The position numbers were made by a program, and so were the translations under genes. The notes under the pieces are model-generated. The model ran no database searches, was not told the DNA's origin, and worked only from the letters and a program-made list of their open reading frames with translations. Positions 15,682 to 23,741 of a stretch of DNA of 28,962 bases are shown here, piece by piece. Position 1 is the stretch's first letter, and every line of letters begins with the position of its first letter. Origin of the DNA: Candidatus Saccharibacteria bacterium UBA4387. Its GTDB lineage: Bacteria > Patescibacteriota > Saccharimonadia > Saccharimonadales > Saccharimonadaceae. The stretch spans positions 1 through 28,962 of the forward strand of contig DGRN01000029.1 in the NCBI GenBank assembly GCA_002391075.1. The letters are read 5' to 3'.

Positions 15682-16902
15682 TTAAAAACTATTTCGTTTG
15701 TTTTTCTTAACTTCATCATACACTTGCACGCACTTTTTCGCAACGTCATCCCAGGAGATACGACCATACTCACGCTTAATGCCATTGCGCAACGTTTCGG
15801 TCAGGGCAGGGCTTTCCGCGATATTTACGAGTGCGCCCGCCAACTTGTCCTCATCCCAGTAATCGTAGCGTACAATCGAGCGCAAAACTTCGCCGACGCC
15901 GGATTGCTTAGTGATAACTAGCGCGTTGCCGTGGTGTGCGGCTTCCAAGGCTGTCAAACCGAATGGCTCAGAAATCGACGACATCACGAACACATCGGAC
16001 ACACTGTAGATATCGCGCAGTTGCTTGCCGCGAATAAAACCAGTAAAAATCACATTGCGCGAAATACCTAAATCGGCCGACATTCGCATCAGCGTTTCCT
16101 TCTGCTCGCCGTCGCCAGCAAACAGAAAAATCATTTTCGGATGCATGCTTATCGCGCGTGCGGCTGCCCGCATCAAGTGATATAGGCCCTTTTGCAGAGT
16201 AAATCGCCCAACCGTCGAGACGATGGTGTAGCCCTTCTTCTTCATGTTTTCGAGGTATTGATAATTCGATTTGTCGTAGAAATAGTCATCATTTGGCGCC
16301 TCGAAGCCGTTATATGCGACGTCGATTTTTTCGGCCGGAATCCCGTAGCGCTCAACAATAATATTTTTTGTAGCCTGACTGACGGCGATAATTTTGTCCG
16401 CCCAGACTAAACCTTGGTACTCAATCTCGCGAATCAGAGGATTGCCGCCATCAGCGCCGCCGCGATCGAACTCAGTCGCGTGCACGTGTGCAACTAGCGG
16501 AATACCGAAATTCTTCTTAGCCAAAATTCCAGCCTCGTAAGTCAGCCAATCGTGCGCATGCACTACGTCTGGCTTAAATTCCATCAAATAGCGCTGCACG
16601 AAATCGCAATAAGTATGCTGAACGTCGCGAATCGACATGGTCTTCTTCGTAACTTTATGCTCGAATAGTTTCTCTTCGATACGCTCGCTCTCGTAAGCGC
16701 CGCCACCGTAGCGAAAAAGCGGATCGATTTTTAGCGCCGACAAAACGCGCATGTGCTTAAGATGATGCTCGGCTTCATAAGGCACAACAAAATCAATGTC
16801 CGCACCCAATTTCGCCAAGGACTTCGAAAGATGTAAACAAGCTACCCCGAGACCGCCGCTGTTGTGAGGGGGAAGCTCCCAGCCTAGCATCAAAATTTTC
16901 AT
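15682..16902 (-). CDS. GT4-family glycosyltransferase, glycogen-synthase-like
   Basis: This probably transfers glucose from a nucleotide sugar to an alpha-glucan, or makes another glycoside. The 406 residues have a GT-B fold. The N-terminal domain opens with GWELPPHNSGGLGVACLHLS, the pattern of glycogen/starch synthases and related GT4 enzymes. The VHAHDWLTYEAG segment lies near residue 115-125. The C-terminal nucleotide-sugar domain shows GRFTLQKGLYHL, FAGDGEQKETL and the E-x7-E motif in SEPFGLTALEAAHHG. It is first in the operon with GH57. TATACT ends 8 nt before ATG 16902 and no Shine-Dalgarno is present, so initiation looks leaderless. The donor and product are inferred from the GH57 neighbour. 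Confidence 0.88.
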   Translation of the reverse strand: MKILMLGWELPPHNSGGLGVACLHLSKSLAKLGADIDFVVPYEAEHHLKHMRVLSALKIDPLFRYGGGAYESERIEEKLFEHKVTKKTMSIRDVQHTYCDFVQRYLMEFKPDVVHAHDWLTYEAGILAKKNFGIPLVAHVHATEFDRGGADGGNPLIREIEYQGLVWADKIIAVSQATKNIIVERYGIPAEKIDVAYNGFEAPNDDYFYDKSNYQYLENMKKKGYTIVSTVGRFTLQKGLYHLMRAAARAISMHPKMIFLFAGDGEQKETLMRMSADLGISRNVIFTGFIRGKQLRDIYSVSDVFVMSSISEPFGLTALEAAHHGNALVITKQSGVGEVLRSIVRYDYWDEDKLAGALVNIAESPALTETLRNGIKREYGRISWDDVAKKCVQVYDEVKKNKRNSF

Positions 16903-16910
16903 CTATATAT

Positions 16911-16938
16911 AGTATAGCACTTGCACCGCTAAGCACAA
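16911..16938 (-). promoter_or_regulatory. Promoter of the GT4-GH57 operon
   Basis: On the minus strand TTGTGC (complement of 16933-16938), a 16-nt spacer ending GTGC (extended -10) and TATACT (complement of 16911-16916). The -10 ends 8 nt before the ATG at 16902. Confidence 0.7.
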
Positions 16939-16978
16939 GCCAAAACGGCCGGAAATTCTCAAAAACCTAGTGGAATGA

Positions 16979-16984
16979 TATAAT
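16979..16984 (+). promoter_or_regulatory. -10 element for the gene at 16995
   Basis: TATAAT (16979-16984) ends 10 nt before ATG 16995; the transcript would have a 3-4 nt leader. An overlapping ATG at 16988 opens only an 8-codon frame. No clear -35 or Shine-Dalgarno. Confidence 0.5.
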
Positions 16985-16994
16985 TTTATGAATC

Positions 16995-17423
16995 ATGGAA
17001 GAGGAACAAAATAATACAATTCGCCTGCGTTGGTATCACGTTGCGGCGACCTTGGCAGTAGCTGTTTTGGCCATTGTCGCAATCGTGACGATTTTGCGTC
17101 GTTTTGATATTTCGCTGGTCGGTAGTGAGCATACCTTGCGCCTAAACGCAGCTTGCGGCGATGAGCCGGGCGAAAATCGCTACTTCGGCCTCAAAGCTGG
17201 TGATTTTTACGTAGTCAACGCCGACAAAAGCATTCGCCGCTCGGTCACTGCCGATGATGCTGTGTTAGAGATTAAAAGTTTCGACAAAAATCGCATCGAA
17301 GTCGGCACCAAAAATAGCGCTGGCGAATGGAGTGAGTTTAGCGTCGGTTATTCTTCTCCAAAAACTCTGGAGCTCGACGAAAAAGACGGCTGCAAACTCA
17401 AACTTGAATACTCTATAGATTAG
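16995..17423 (+). CDS. Small single-pass membrane protein, unknown function
   Basis: No family is recognised. The 142 residues have an acidic N-terminus, one hydrophobic helix (about 13-34) followed by RR, and an exported hydrophilic domain of about 105 residues rich in short beta-like stretches, with two cysteines (AACGD and DGCKL) that could form a disulfide. It probably starts near-leaderless at ATG 16995. Its stop overlaps the stop of the convergent gene on the other strand (17420-17423), and no terminator is visible between them. Confidence 0.7.
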   Translation: MEEEQNNTIRLRWYHVAATLAVAVLAIVAIVTILRRFDISLVGSEHTLRLNAACGDEPGENRYFGLKAGDFYVVNADKSIRRSVTADDAVLEIKSFDKNRIEVGTKNSAGEWSEFSVGYSSPKTLELDEKDGCKLKLEYSID

Positions 17424-18301
17424 TAGAAGCGCGGCATATTGAAGCGTCGGCGGTCGAAAGTGTCTTTTTCAGTCTCGTCGACCACGGTGTCATCTGCGAC
17501 TTCTTCTTCGGAAGGCTTGTGTGCTTCGTCGTATGCGTTGGCGATTTCGCTTAGCTTGTCCAAGATTTGCCAGTATTCTTCCTGCTTTGCTTCATCCGTG
17601 AAACTCAGCGACTCGCCCTCAACCTGCCAATCCGCTCTGTGCGCAGACAAATAATTTAGTGCCTCATCATAGGTATCTAGCGTCTTGTCGAAGGCGTCGA
17701 GCAGGTCGGTATAATCGCTCGACAACTCGGTCGCATTGATGTATTCGATCGTATAGTCAAAATAATCCTGCTTCATATCCTCGTCTAGGTCGCCGTCCAA
17801 AAAATCCAGCGTTCCGCTAGTCAAGAAGTAGCTATCCGCCTTTTCGCGCAGCGCAGCAGAGAAATCGCGCGCCTCCTGTACGTGTTTGCGCGATTCGCTC
17901 AAGTTGTCGTCGTCGCTCGCCAGTGAGTTGATGTCCAAAATGCTAATCACGCCCAGCTCGGAAAATTGCCCAAAAATATCATTAAAGTCGCGCGTCAAGC
18001 TACATAAGTAGTTCTTGGCGCCATGTTCGACGACGGCGAATTTTTCATCTTTCGAGCGAGTGCGTCGGCAAATCTTATAAAATTCCTCCTCGTTCCCGTC
18101 TTCGCCGGCCTGCTGCAGAGCGTCAATCTCTTTCGCCATCACGTAGAACTTATGCACGCGCACAAGAACGACCGCCCCGCAAATAATCGCCGCAATCAAG
18201 ATAGTTGGCAGCACAAAAACCAGAATCCGTTTCCAAATCGGCATCTTGTAAAGTCGCCACATTATTCTAGAGCGCAAACTGGGAGTTGTAGAGTTCGGCA
18301 T
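17420..18301 (-). CDS. Membrane-anchored coiled-coil protein, unknown function
   Basis: No family is recognised. The protein has a basic N-terminus, one long hydrophobic helix (about 25-48 from the 18301 start) and a large acidic helical domain outside the membrane, ending in a Glu/Asp-rich stretch and RRRFNMPRFY. The start is uncertain: ATG 18301 has AAAGG 8 nt upstream but overlaps the ABC gene by 35 nt, whereas ATG 18262 lies 4 nt after the ABC stop without a ribosome site. In either case it is third in the ABC exporter operon, so it may assist that transporter or merely be cotranscribed. Confidence 0.72.
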   Translation of the reverse strand: MPNSTTPSLRSRIMWRLYKMPIWKRILVFVLPTILIAAIICGAVVLVRVHKFYVMAKEIDALQQAGEDGNEEEFYKICRRTRSKDEKFAVVEHGAKNYLCSLTRDFNDIFGQFSELGVISILDINSLASDDDNLSESRKHVQEARDFSAALREKADSYFLTSGTLDFLDGDLDEDMKQDYFDYTIEYINATELSSDYTDLLDAFDKTLDTYDEALNYLSAHRADWQVEGESLSFTDEAKQEEYWQILDKLSEIANAYDEAHKPSEEEVADDTVVDETEKDTFDRRRFNMPRFY

Positions 18302-20303
18302 AGAAGCCGCCTTTCTTGATTAATTCGTTATGGTTTCCACTTTCAATAATATCACCTTCGTTCATGACCAGAATGAGGTCGGCGTTGCGAATGGTCGAGA
18401 GACGGTGCGCAATAATGAATGATGTGCGCCCCTCGGTCAACTTGTCCATCGCGGCCTGCACGAGTTCTTCGGTGCGCGTATCGACGTTCGAGGTCGCCTC
18501 GTCGAGAATCAGGAATGGCGCATCTTCGACCATGCCGCGCGCAATCGTCAACAGCTGTTTTTGCCCGGCCGAAATCGAATCGTTCTCGCTCAAATCCGTA
18601 TCCAGTCCTTTTGACAGCGTCTTCACGAAATGCGACAACCCTACGGTTTTGCAAATTTCCATCACACGCTTGTCGCTAACGTTTTTGCGATTGTATACGA
18701 TATTTTCGCGCAGCGTGCCATCGAACATCCAAGTATCCTGCAAGACCATCGTGAACATCGAATGAATATCTTCGCGCGTCATGTCTTTGGTAGAAACTCC
18801 GTCGATACGAATATCGCCATCCTTGATGTCGTAGAATTTCATCAGCAAGTTTACCAGTGTGGTCTTGCCGGCGCCAGTTGGCCCCACAATCGCGATTTTT
18901 TGGCCAGCTTTTGCCTCGGCGCAGAAATCTTTAATCACGATTTTATCGCTATCGTCATAGCCGAAGCGCACATGGTCGAAAACTATATCGCCCTTGATGT
19001 CCGCCTTGTCGATTCTTGTAGTTAGCGCCTTCTGATCCGTCATTTCCGTCTCGTCGATAAATTCAAAAACGCGCTCGCTGGCCGCCGCAGCAGACTGCAG
19101 GCTCGACATTGACTGTGCTATGCGGCTGAGCGGAGAAGTAAACAGGCGTACATAGGTGATAAAGGCCACAATCACGCCGAAACTAATGCTGTTATTCATG
19201 ACAAGCAGCGCACCAGCGATACAAACCGCCACATAGCCAAGATTTCCCACAAAGCCCATCACTGGGTGCATAATGCCGGATAGGAACTGACTCTTGCGGT
19301 TCGCCTCGTAAACGGCGCGGTTGAGTTTGTCGAATTTTTTGTCCGACTCGCGCTTGCCGTTGTAGGCTTTGACAACCAGCAGGCCAGAGTAAACTTCCTC
19401 GATGTGCGAATTCAGTCGGCCAAGCTCGCGCTGTCGCATACTGAAGTACTTCTGCGATTTTTTCAAAATCAGCATCATGCTAAACATGCCGAGCGCACTT
19501 GCCAAAATCGCCGTTACGGCCATCGTAACATTGGTCAAAAACATCATGACGACTGCGCCAACCAGCAACATCGACTCACTAATCAAAGTTGAGAGCGACT
19601 GGCTCATGCTTGTCGCCACTGTATCGACGTCATTCGTGACGCGCGACAAAATATCGCCGGTCTGATTATGGTCAAAATAGCTCAGCGGTAGTCGATTGAT
19701 TTTGCGCGAAATTCGCCCGCGCAAATCCTTTGCAAACTTGTTCGACGCATCCGCCATCAGAACTCCTTCAAGCAGCATAAAGAGTGCGCTCGTCAGATAT
19801 AGCGCCGTCAAAATGATAGCCAGTTTATACACCGCGTCCAAATCCAGGCGCGGCTCGATGGCGGCACGAATAGTCTTTGGCATTTTTTCGAACGCCGCAT
19901 ATTTTTCGTCCTGCGATGAATCTTCGCCCAGCTCGCCCATAATCTGCATCGCCTCGACTTGTTCGTCAGCCGGAATTAGCGACTCGCCAATCTTAACTTC
20001 CACCCAACTGTCTTGCGGCAAGCCGCTTGCGATATTTGCCGCCATTACGCCGATGGCCGGCTCCAACTGCTCGATATTCCGCGGTTTCAGGCCAGCTGTA
20101 ATCTCGTCAGTTAAATCAGACAACTTATCTGGCGCAACAATCGATAAAATCGAGCCGCCAGTCGCCAGCAAGACTGCAAAAATTACCGCAACGCGCAAGC
20201 CTTTCAGCTCGCCAAACAGGCGTCGCATCGCCTTGCCGAAATCTTTGCTTTTGGCATCTTCTGGCCGTCCGCCGCGTCTGCCAGGCCCGCCACCGTTAAA
20301 CAT
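18267..20303 (-). CDS. ABC exporter half-transporter, consensus ATPase motifs
   Basis: One half of a predicted heterodimeric exporter (multidrug, lipid or peptide). The 678 residues have a Gly/Arg-rich N-terminus, TM1 (about 35-58), then an inserted extracytoplasmic segment of about 95 residues, then the remaining five helices (about 155-415). The nucleotide-binding domain has Walker A GPTGAGKT (G474-T481), a Walker B ending LDEAT with the catalytic Glu, and an intact H-loop (IIAHRLST). Its signature reads ISAGQ instead of LSGGQ. ATG 20303 has GGAGG 6 nt upstream and overlaps the partner gene by 8 nt. Substrate cannot be inferred. Confidence 0.92.
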   Translation of the reverse strand: MFNGGGPGRRGGRPEDAKSKDFGKAMRRLFGELKGLRVAVIFAVLLATGGSILSIVAPDKLSDLTDEITAGLKPRNIEQLEPAIGVMAANIASGLPQDSWVEVKIGESLIPADEQVEAMQIMGELGEDSSQDEKYAAFEKMPKTIRAAIEPRLDLDAVYKLAIILTALYLTSALFMLLEGVLMADASNKFAKDLRGRISRKINRLPLSYFDHNQTGDILSRVTNDVDTVATSMSQSLSTLISESMLLVGAVVMMFLTNVTMAVTAILASALGMFSMMLILKKSQKYFSMRQRELGRLNSHIEEVYSGLLVVKAYNGKRESDKKFDKLNRAVYEANRKSQFLSGIMHPVMGFVGNLGYVAVCIAGALLVMNNSISFGVIVAFITYVRLFTSPLSRIAQSMSSLQSAAAASERVFEFIDETEMTDQKALTTRIDKADIKGDIVFDHVRFGYDDSDKIVIKDFCAEAKAGQKIAIVGPTGAGKTTLVNLLMKFYDIKDGDIRIDGVSTKDMTREDIHSMFTMVLQDTWMFDGTLRENIVYNRKNVSDKRVMEICKTVGLSHFVKTLSKGLDTDLSENDSISAGQKQLLTIARGMVEDAPFLILDEATSNVDTRTEELVQAAMDKLTEGRTSFIIAHRLSTIRNADLILVMNEGDIIESGNHNELIKKGGFYAELYNSQFAL

Positions 20304-22053
20304 TTAATTCCTCCTTCGTCAGCTGCGAGAGTGCAATCTGTCTATAGACCTCGCAATTCTTCATCAATTCCTTATGCGTGCCTTGACCGACACATTTGCC
20401 ATTATCGAGCACGAGAATCTTGTCCGCGTGCATAATCGTACCGATGCGTTGCGCAACAATCAGATTCGTCGCGTCGCCCGTGTGCTTCTTTAGCGCCTGG
20501 CGCAGCGCGGCATCAGTCTTGTAGTCAAGCGCCGAGAACGAATCGTCGAAGATATATATTTCCGGATCCCTCGCGATCGCCCTAGCAATCGCCAAACGCT
20601 GTTTTTGGCCGCCAGAAATATTCGTGCCACCTTGCGCGATATGCGCCTTATACTGCTTGTCCATCTTTTCGACAAATTTCTTCGCCTGCGCCACTTCGAC
20701 CGCTTTCTTAATCTGCTTTTCGCTAATTTTCCCGCGCCCATTATCGCCGTAAGCTACGTTGCTAGAAACCGTTCCGTTAAACATCACGGCCTTTTGCGAA
20801 ACATAGCCAATTTTATTGCGCAGCGCACTTTGCTTATAGTTGCGCACGTTGATTCCATCGACCAAGACCTCACCCTCAGACACGTCGTAGAAACGCGGAA
20901 TCAGGTTAATTAAACTCGACTTGCCAGAGCCGGTAGAACCAATAAAGGCCACCGTCTCGCCGCGCTTGGCGGTAAAATTAATATTTTCGAGCAAATATTC
21001 CTCGGCGTCCGGATATTTGAAGCTTACGTTTCGGAATTCAACCGTGCCAAGCTCGTCGGTTTCGCCCTTGAACTTGCCATCGACGACCGAAATTTCCTCG
21101 TCAAGCACTTCGCAGATGCGTGTTGCTGACACTTGCGCGCGCGGCATCATCGTAAAAATCAGTGCCACCATCAAGAACGAAATCACGACCTGCATCGCGT
21201 AGCTAGAGAACACAATCATCTCTCCGAACAGCGTAATGCGCTCACTCATGCTGGCACCATGAATCAACTGCGCGCCAATTATATAAATCGCCAGCGCCAA
21301 TCCCTGCATGCCTAGATACATCATTGGCGACATTATAGCCATCACGCGTTGGTTGAAAATTTGTGTGTGTGTCAGCTCGTCGTTCGTGTCGGCAAATTTC
21401 TTCTCCTGATATTTTTCGGCATTGAAGGCTCGCACGACGCGGATGCCGGTCAGGTGCTCGCGCGTTAGGCCGTTAATTTTATCTGTCAATTTCTGCACCA
21501 GATTAAAACGCGGAATCACGATAGACATCGTCGTTATCATGACGGCCAGCAAAACCACCACCACAATCGCAGTCGCCGTGCTCCATTGCCAGCTCTTGTT
21601 TGAAATTTTCACAATCGCCCACGCTGCCGTCAGCGGCGCACGCACTAGCATCTGTCCGCCCATCGACACGAACATCTGAATCTGCGTCACGTCGTTCGTC
21701 GAGCGCGTAATTAAGCTGCTGGTCGAAAACTGCTTTATCTCGTTCAGGCTTAGCTCTTCTACTTTATCGAACAACTTTTTGCGCACGCGCATCGAAAAAG
21801 TCGCCGAGACGCGCGAAATCACGTATCCCACAATAATCGCCGACACTAGACTGCCGAGCGCGCAAAGCAACATTAGGCCGCCATTTTGCAAAATTTCGCT
21901 CATCTGGCTACCATCGGTCTGCACTAGGCGTGTAATTTTTGACATATAATCTGGCATCTTCAATTCTAGCCAGACCTGTGCCCAAATCATCAATACGGCC
22001 AATAACCACAAGGCTACGTCTTTTGGGCGCAAATTTTTAAGTAGTTTAAACAT
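20296..22053 (-). CDS. ABC exporter half-transporter with degenerate ATPase site
   Basis: The 585-residue partner of the next gene. Six membrane helices span about 12-305; the nucleotide-binding domain has Walker A GSTGSGKS (372-379) and a good signature ISGGQ (479-483). The catalytic Glu after Walker B is Asp (IFDDS, D504), and the H-loop His is Gln (VAQR, Q535). This is the known pattern of heterodimeric exporters such as TM287/288 and LmrCD. First gene of the operon; TATAAT ends 8 nt before ATG 22053 and there is no Shine-Dalgarno, so it looks leaderless. Confidence 0.92.
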   Translation of the reverse strand: MFKLLKNLRPKDVALWLLAVLMIWAQVWLELKMPDYMSKITRLVQTDGSQMSEILQNGGLMLLCALGSLVSAIIVGYVISRVSATFSMRVRKKLFDKVEELSLNEIKQFSTSSLITRSTNDVTQIQMFVSMGGQMLVRAPLTAAWAIVKISNKSWQWSTATAIVVVVLLAVMITTMSIVIPRFNLVQKLTDKINGLTREHLTGIRVVRAFNAEKYQEKKFADTNDELTHTQIFNQRVMAIMSPMMYLGMQGLALAIYIIGAQLIHGASMSERITLFGEMIVFSSYAMQVVISFLMVALIFTMMPRAQVSATRICEVLDEEISVVDGKFKGETDELGTVEFRNVSFKYPDAEEYLLENINFTAKRGETVAFIGSTGSGKSSLINLIPRFYDVSEGEVLVDGINVRNYKQSALRNKIGYVSQKAVMFNGTVSSNVAYGDNGRGKISEKQIKKAVEVAQAKKFVEKMDKQYKAHIAQGGTNISGGQKQRLAIARAIARDPEIYIFDDSFSALDYKTDAALRQALKKHTGDATNLIVAQRIGTIMHADKILVLDNGKCVGQGTHKELMKNCEVYRQIALSQLTKEELNV

Positions 22054-22061
22054 ATTTAACT

Positions 22062-22067
22062 ATTATA
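22062..22067 (-). promoter_or_regulatory. -10 element for the ABC exporter operon
   Basis: TATAAT on the minus strand (complement of 22062-22067) lies 8 nt before the ATG and directly after the U tract of the structured-RNA terminator, so its -35 region falls in the terminator stem and is weak (TTCGGC). Confidence 0.5.
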
Positions 22068-22070
22068 TCA

Positions 22071-22097
22071 AATAAAACCCCGGGCCGAAACCCGGGG
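22071..22097 (-). terminator. Rho-independent terminator of the structured RNA
   Basis: A 7-bp all-GC stem pairs 22091-22097 with 22078-22084 around a 6-nt loop, followed on the minus strand by TTTTATT (complement of 22071-22077). Confidence 0.88.
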
Positions 22098-22358
22098 CAG
22101 CCGCCGAGCCAAAGCTCAAGAGGCTTACGTGATGTCGCGCAGGTGAATTTGCCTGACTTAAGGGGGAAACTGCTTTTGCGCGAAACATCTGCAAGTGCTA
22201 TCCATAGCACGCAGCCGCAGTGGCGTGCATTGTCCGCGCTATTGCGCGGACTGGCTTCTCGGTGGACCCGAACGCGCTACGAATTGCAGAAATCTTACCA
22301 TATTTTCATCAAAAAGACAAACAAAATCCCTGCCGGCGTGCTTGCCCACCGGCTACGT
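22071..22358 (-). ncRNA. Unrecognised ~290-nt structured RNA
   Basis: The region between the helicase and ABC genes lacks a sensible reading frame but has a perfect promoter and a strong terminator. Helices seen on the minus strand: a 5' hairpin (GCCGG with CCGGC, 22349-22353 with 22332-22336); an 8-bp hairpin GUCCGCGC/GCGCGGAC with a 4-nt AAUA loop (22232-22251); GUGCUA-UGGA-UAGCAC (22194-22209); a long-range 7-bp pair UCUGCAA/UUGCAGA (about 22285-22291 with 22187-22193). Also UCGCGCA/UGCGCGA extended by GAUG/CAUC across a 2-nt bulge (about 22175-22190 with 22131-22141), and UACGU near the 5' end with ACGUA near the 3' end. It lacks the RNase P core GAGGAAAGUCC, the tmRNA tRNA-like ends and the SRP GGAAGGAAGCAG loop, so I cannot name it. 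Confidence 0.7.
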
Positions 22359-22364
22359 ATTTCT

Positions 22365-22393
22365 ATTATAGCATAAACGCATTAAATTGTCAA
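22365..22393 (-). promoter_or_regulatory. Perfect consensus promoter of the structured RNA
   Basis: On the minus strand TTGACA (complement of 22388-22393), a 17-nt spacer ending ATGC (extended -10) and TATAAT (complement of 22365-22370). The -35 is made from the last sense codons of the helicase gene (Leu-Thr). Start near 22358. Confidence 0.9.
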
Positions 22394-23641
22394 GTTGGCG
22401 TAAAAATCCGCCACTTCTGCAGAACTTCGCAGCGCGCTCGGATAAGCTTTCCGCATCAGGCTCAAACCCTCAATCGTCTCGCAACGCGACAGCGCCACAT
22501 ATAGTTGGCCAACGTCAAAGCAGAGCGGATCAACGTTCGCACGCGCATAAGTTTGTCCCTGCGACTTATGGATCGTAATCGCGTAGGCCAGGCGCAACGG
22601 CAGTTGCGTGAAGGTTCCCACAATCTCATGCTTAATCACTTCGCCATCCCACTGCGGCCGCATAATATTCCAGTCGTGCATCTCTACGTCTGACGTCCGC
22701 CCATTATCCCAGCGCACGTTGACGTAGTCTTTATAGATTCGTCGCACCGTGCCAATCTGGCCGTTTTTGTAATCTTGGTCGTTGCAGAGCGCAATCACGC
22801 GCGCGTCCGGCTTCAAAATCAGCTCATCTTCGGCGCATTTGTCTCCGGCGTTCACGGTGCCGTCGGTGCGCGCCGCAAAAATCGCCGCTTCGCCGCCTAG
22901 CTCCGCCAAGCGCATCTTATTAATCGCGGCCGCCTTTGCGTTTGTTGGCACCAGGCAAATCGCGTCGTGCGGAATCTGTCCGTTCGCAATTGTGCGCTCG
23001 TTAAAGTAGCTCAAACACTCGCGCTTGCCAACCCGTGCTGAGTTCAGCATTGCGACATACTCTGGTTCGGCCTGGCGAATTACCTCCGTCAAAACAAACG
23101 GCATAAAATCAAAACGCTTCCAGTTTACACCCGCAAAGCAAAATCCCGCCTGAATCTCTGGGTATTTATAGCGCAGCACCTCGCGCTCGTCTGCGCGCAA
23201 AACCGGCGGCAGCTGAAAGAAATCGCCCACCACAATCACCTGGCGCTCGTAGCCCGTCTTGTCGTTCGCCTCAAAAATAATCTCCGCAATATAGTCAAAC
23301 AAATCCACGCGACACATCGAAATCTCGTCAATCACAATCACGTCTGCGTTTAGAATTTCGTCCGTCGGATGCGCGTGCTTATGATAGTCGTAGGCCTGTA
23401 AAAAGGGCAGGCGAAATGCTCGGTGGATCGTTGAACCATTTTTCAGGCGCAAAGCGGCAATCCCGGTCGGCGCACAGCAAATCACATTCTTGCGCTTGCC
23501 GACTCTCTTTAGGAACTCCTGCAAAACGTAGGACTTTCCGGTTCCAGCGTCGCCCGTCAAAAAGACATTCTGGCCATTTAGCATGGCATCGAGCGCCTCC
23601 TGCTGGCCCGCGGTTAATTTTTGTCCCAATTTCGCAAACAT
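22382..23641 (-). CDS. PIF1-like superfamily 1B DNA helicase
   Basis: An ATP-driven 5'-3' DNA helicase of the PIF1/RecD-like group, probably acting in replication or repair. The 419 residues carry Walker A GDAGTGKS (G30-S37), an APTGIAA motif, Walker B VIDEISM, motif III VVGDFFQLPPV, LTEVIRQ, and the C-terminal UvrD-C2 part with YAITIHKSQGQT and YVALSRCETIEGL. All core helicase motifs are present. TATAAT ends 6 nt before ATG 23641 and no Shine-Dalgarno is seen, so it appears leaderless. The last codons also form the -35 of the structured-RNA promoter. Confidence 0.92.
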   Translation of the reverse strand: MFAKLGQKLTAGQQEALDAMLNGQNVFLTGDAGTGKSYVLQEFLKRVGKRKNVICCAPTGIAALRLKNGSTIHRAFRLPFLQAYDYHKHAHPTDEILNADVIVIDEISMCRVDLFDYIAEIIFEANDKTGYERQVIVVGDFFQLPPVLRADEREVLRYKYPEIQAGFCFAGVNWKRFDFMPFVLTEVIRQAEPEYVAMLNSARVGKRECLSYFNERTIANGQIPHDAICLVPTNAKAAAINKMRLAELGGEAAIFAARTDGTVNAGDKCAEDELILKPDARVIALCNDQDYKNGQIGTVRRIYKDYVNVRWDNGRTSDVEMHDWNIMRPQWDGEVIKHEIVGTFTQLPLRLAYAITIHKSQGQTYARANVDPLCFDVGQLYVALSRCETIEGLSLMRKAYPSALRSSAEVADFYANLTI

Positions 23642-23647
23642 GCATCA

Positions 23648-23653
23648 ATTATA
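23648..23653 (-). promoter_or_regulatory. -10 element for the leaderless helicase gene
   Basis: TATAAT on the minus strand (complement of 23648-23653) ends 6 nt before ATG 23641. A clear -35 is not visible. Confidence 0.6.
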
Positions 23654-23701
23654 CATCGCATTTGCTGTCGCCGGTTGCCAAAAAACAAGAGCGGCATCAA
23701 C

Positions 23702-23730
23702 AAAAAGCCCCGAACCGAAGTTCAGGGCTT
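23702..23730 (-). terminator. Rho-independent terminator of the gene at 23742
   Basis: A 10-bp stem with one mismatch pairs 23720-23729 with 23706-23715 around a 4-nt loop, followed by a U5 tract (complement of 23702-23706) on the minus strand. Confidence 0.85.
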
Positions 23731-23741
23731 TAGTATAGGAG

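Noticed and set aside
22071..22358. RNase P RNA, tmRNA or SRP RNA
   Set aside because: The conserved RNase P core, tRNA-like ends with CCA and tag frame, and the SRP tetraloop region are all missing by eye; a model search could still overturn this.
22071..22358. Riboswitch controlling the ABC exporter
   Set aside because: The exporter gene has its own -10 after the terminator and appears leaderless, so it does not need this transcript.
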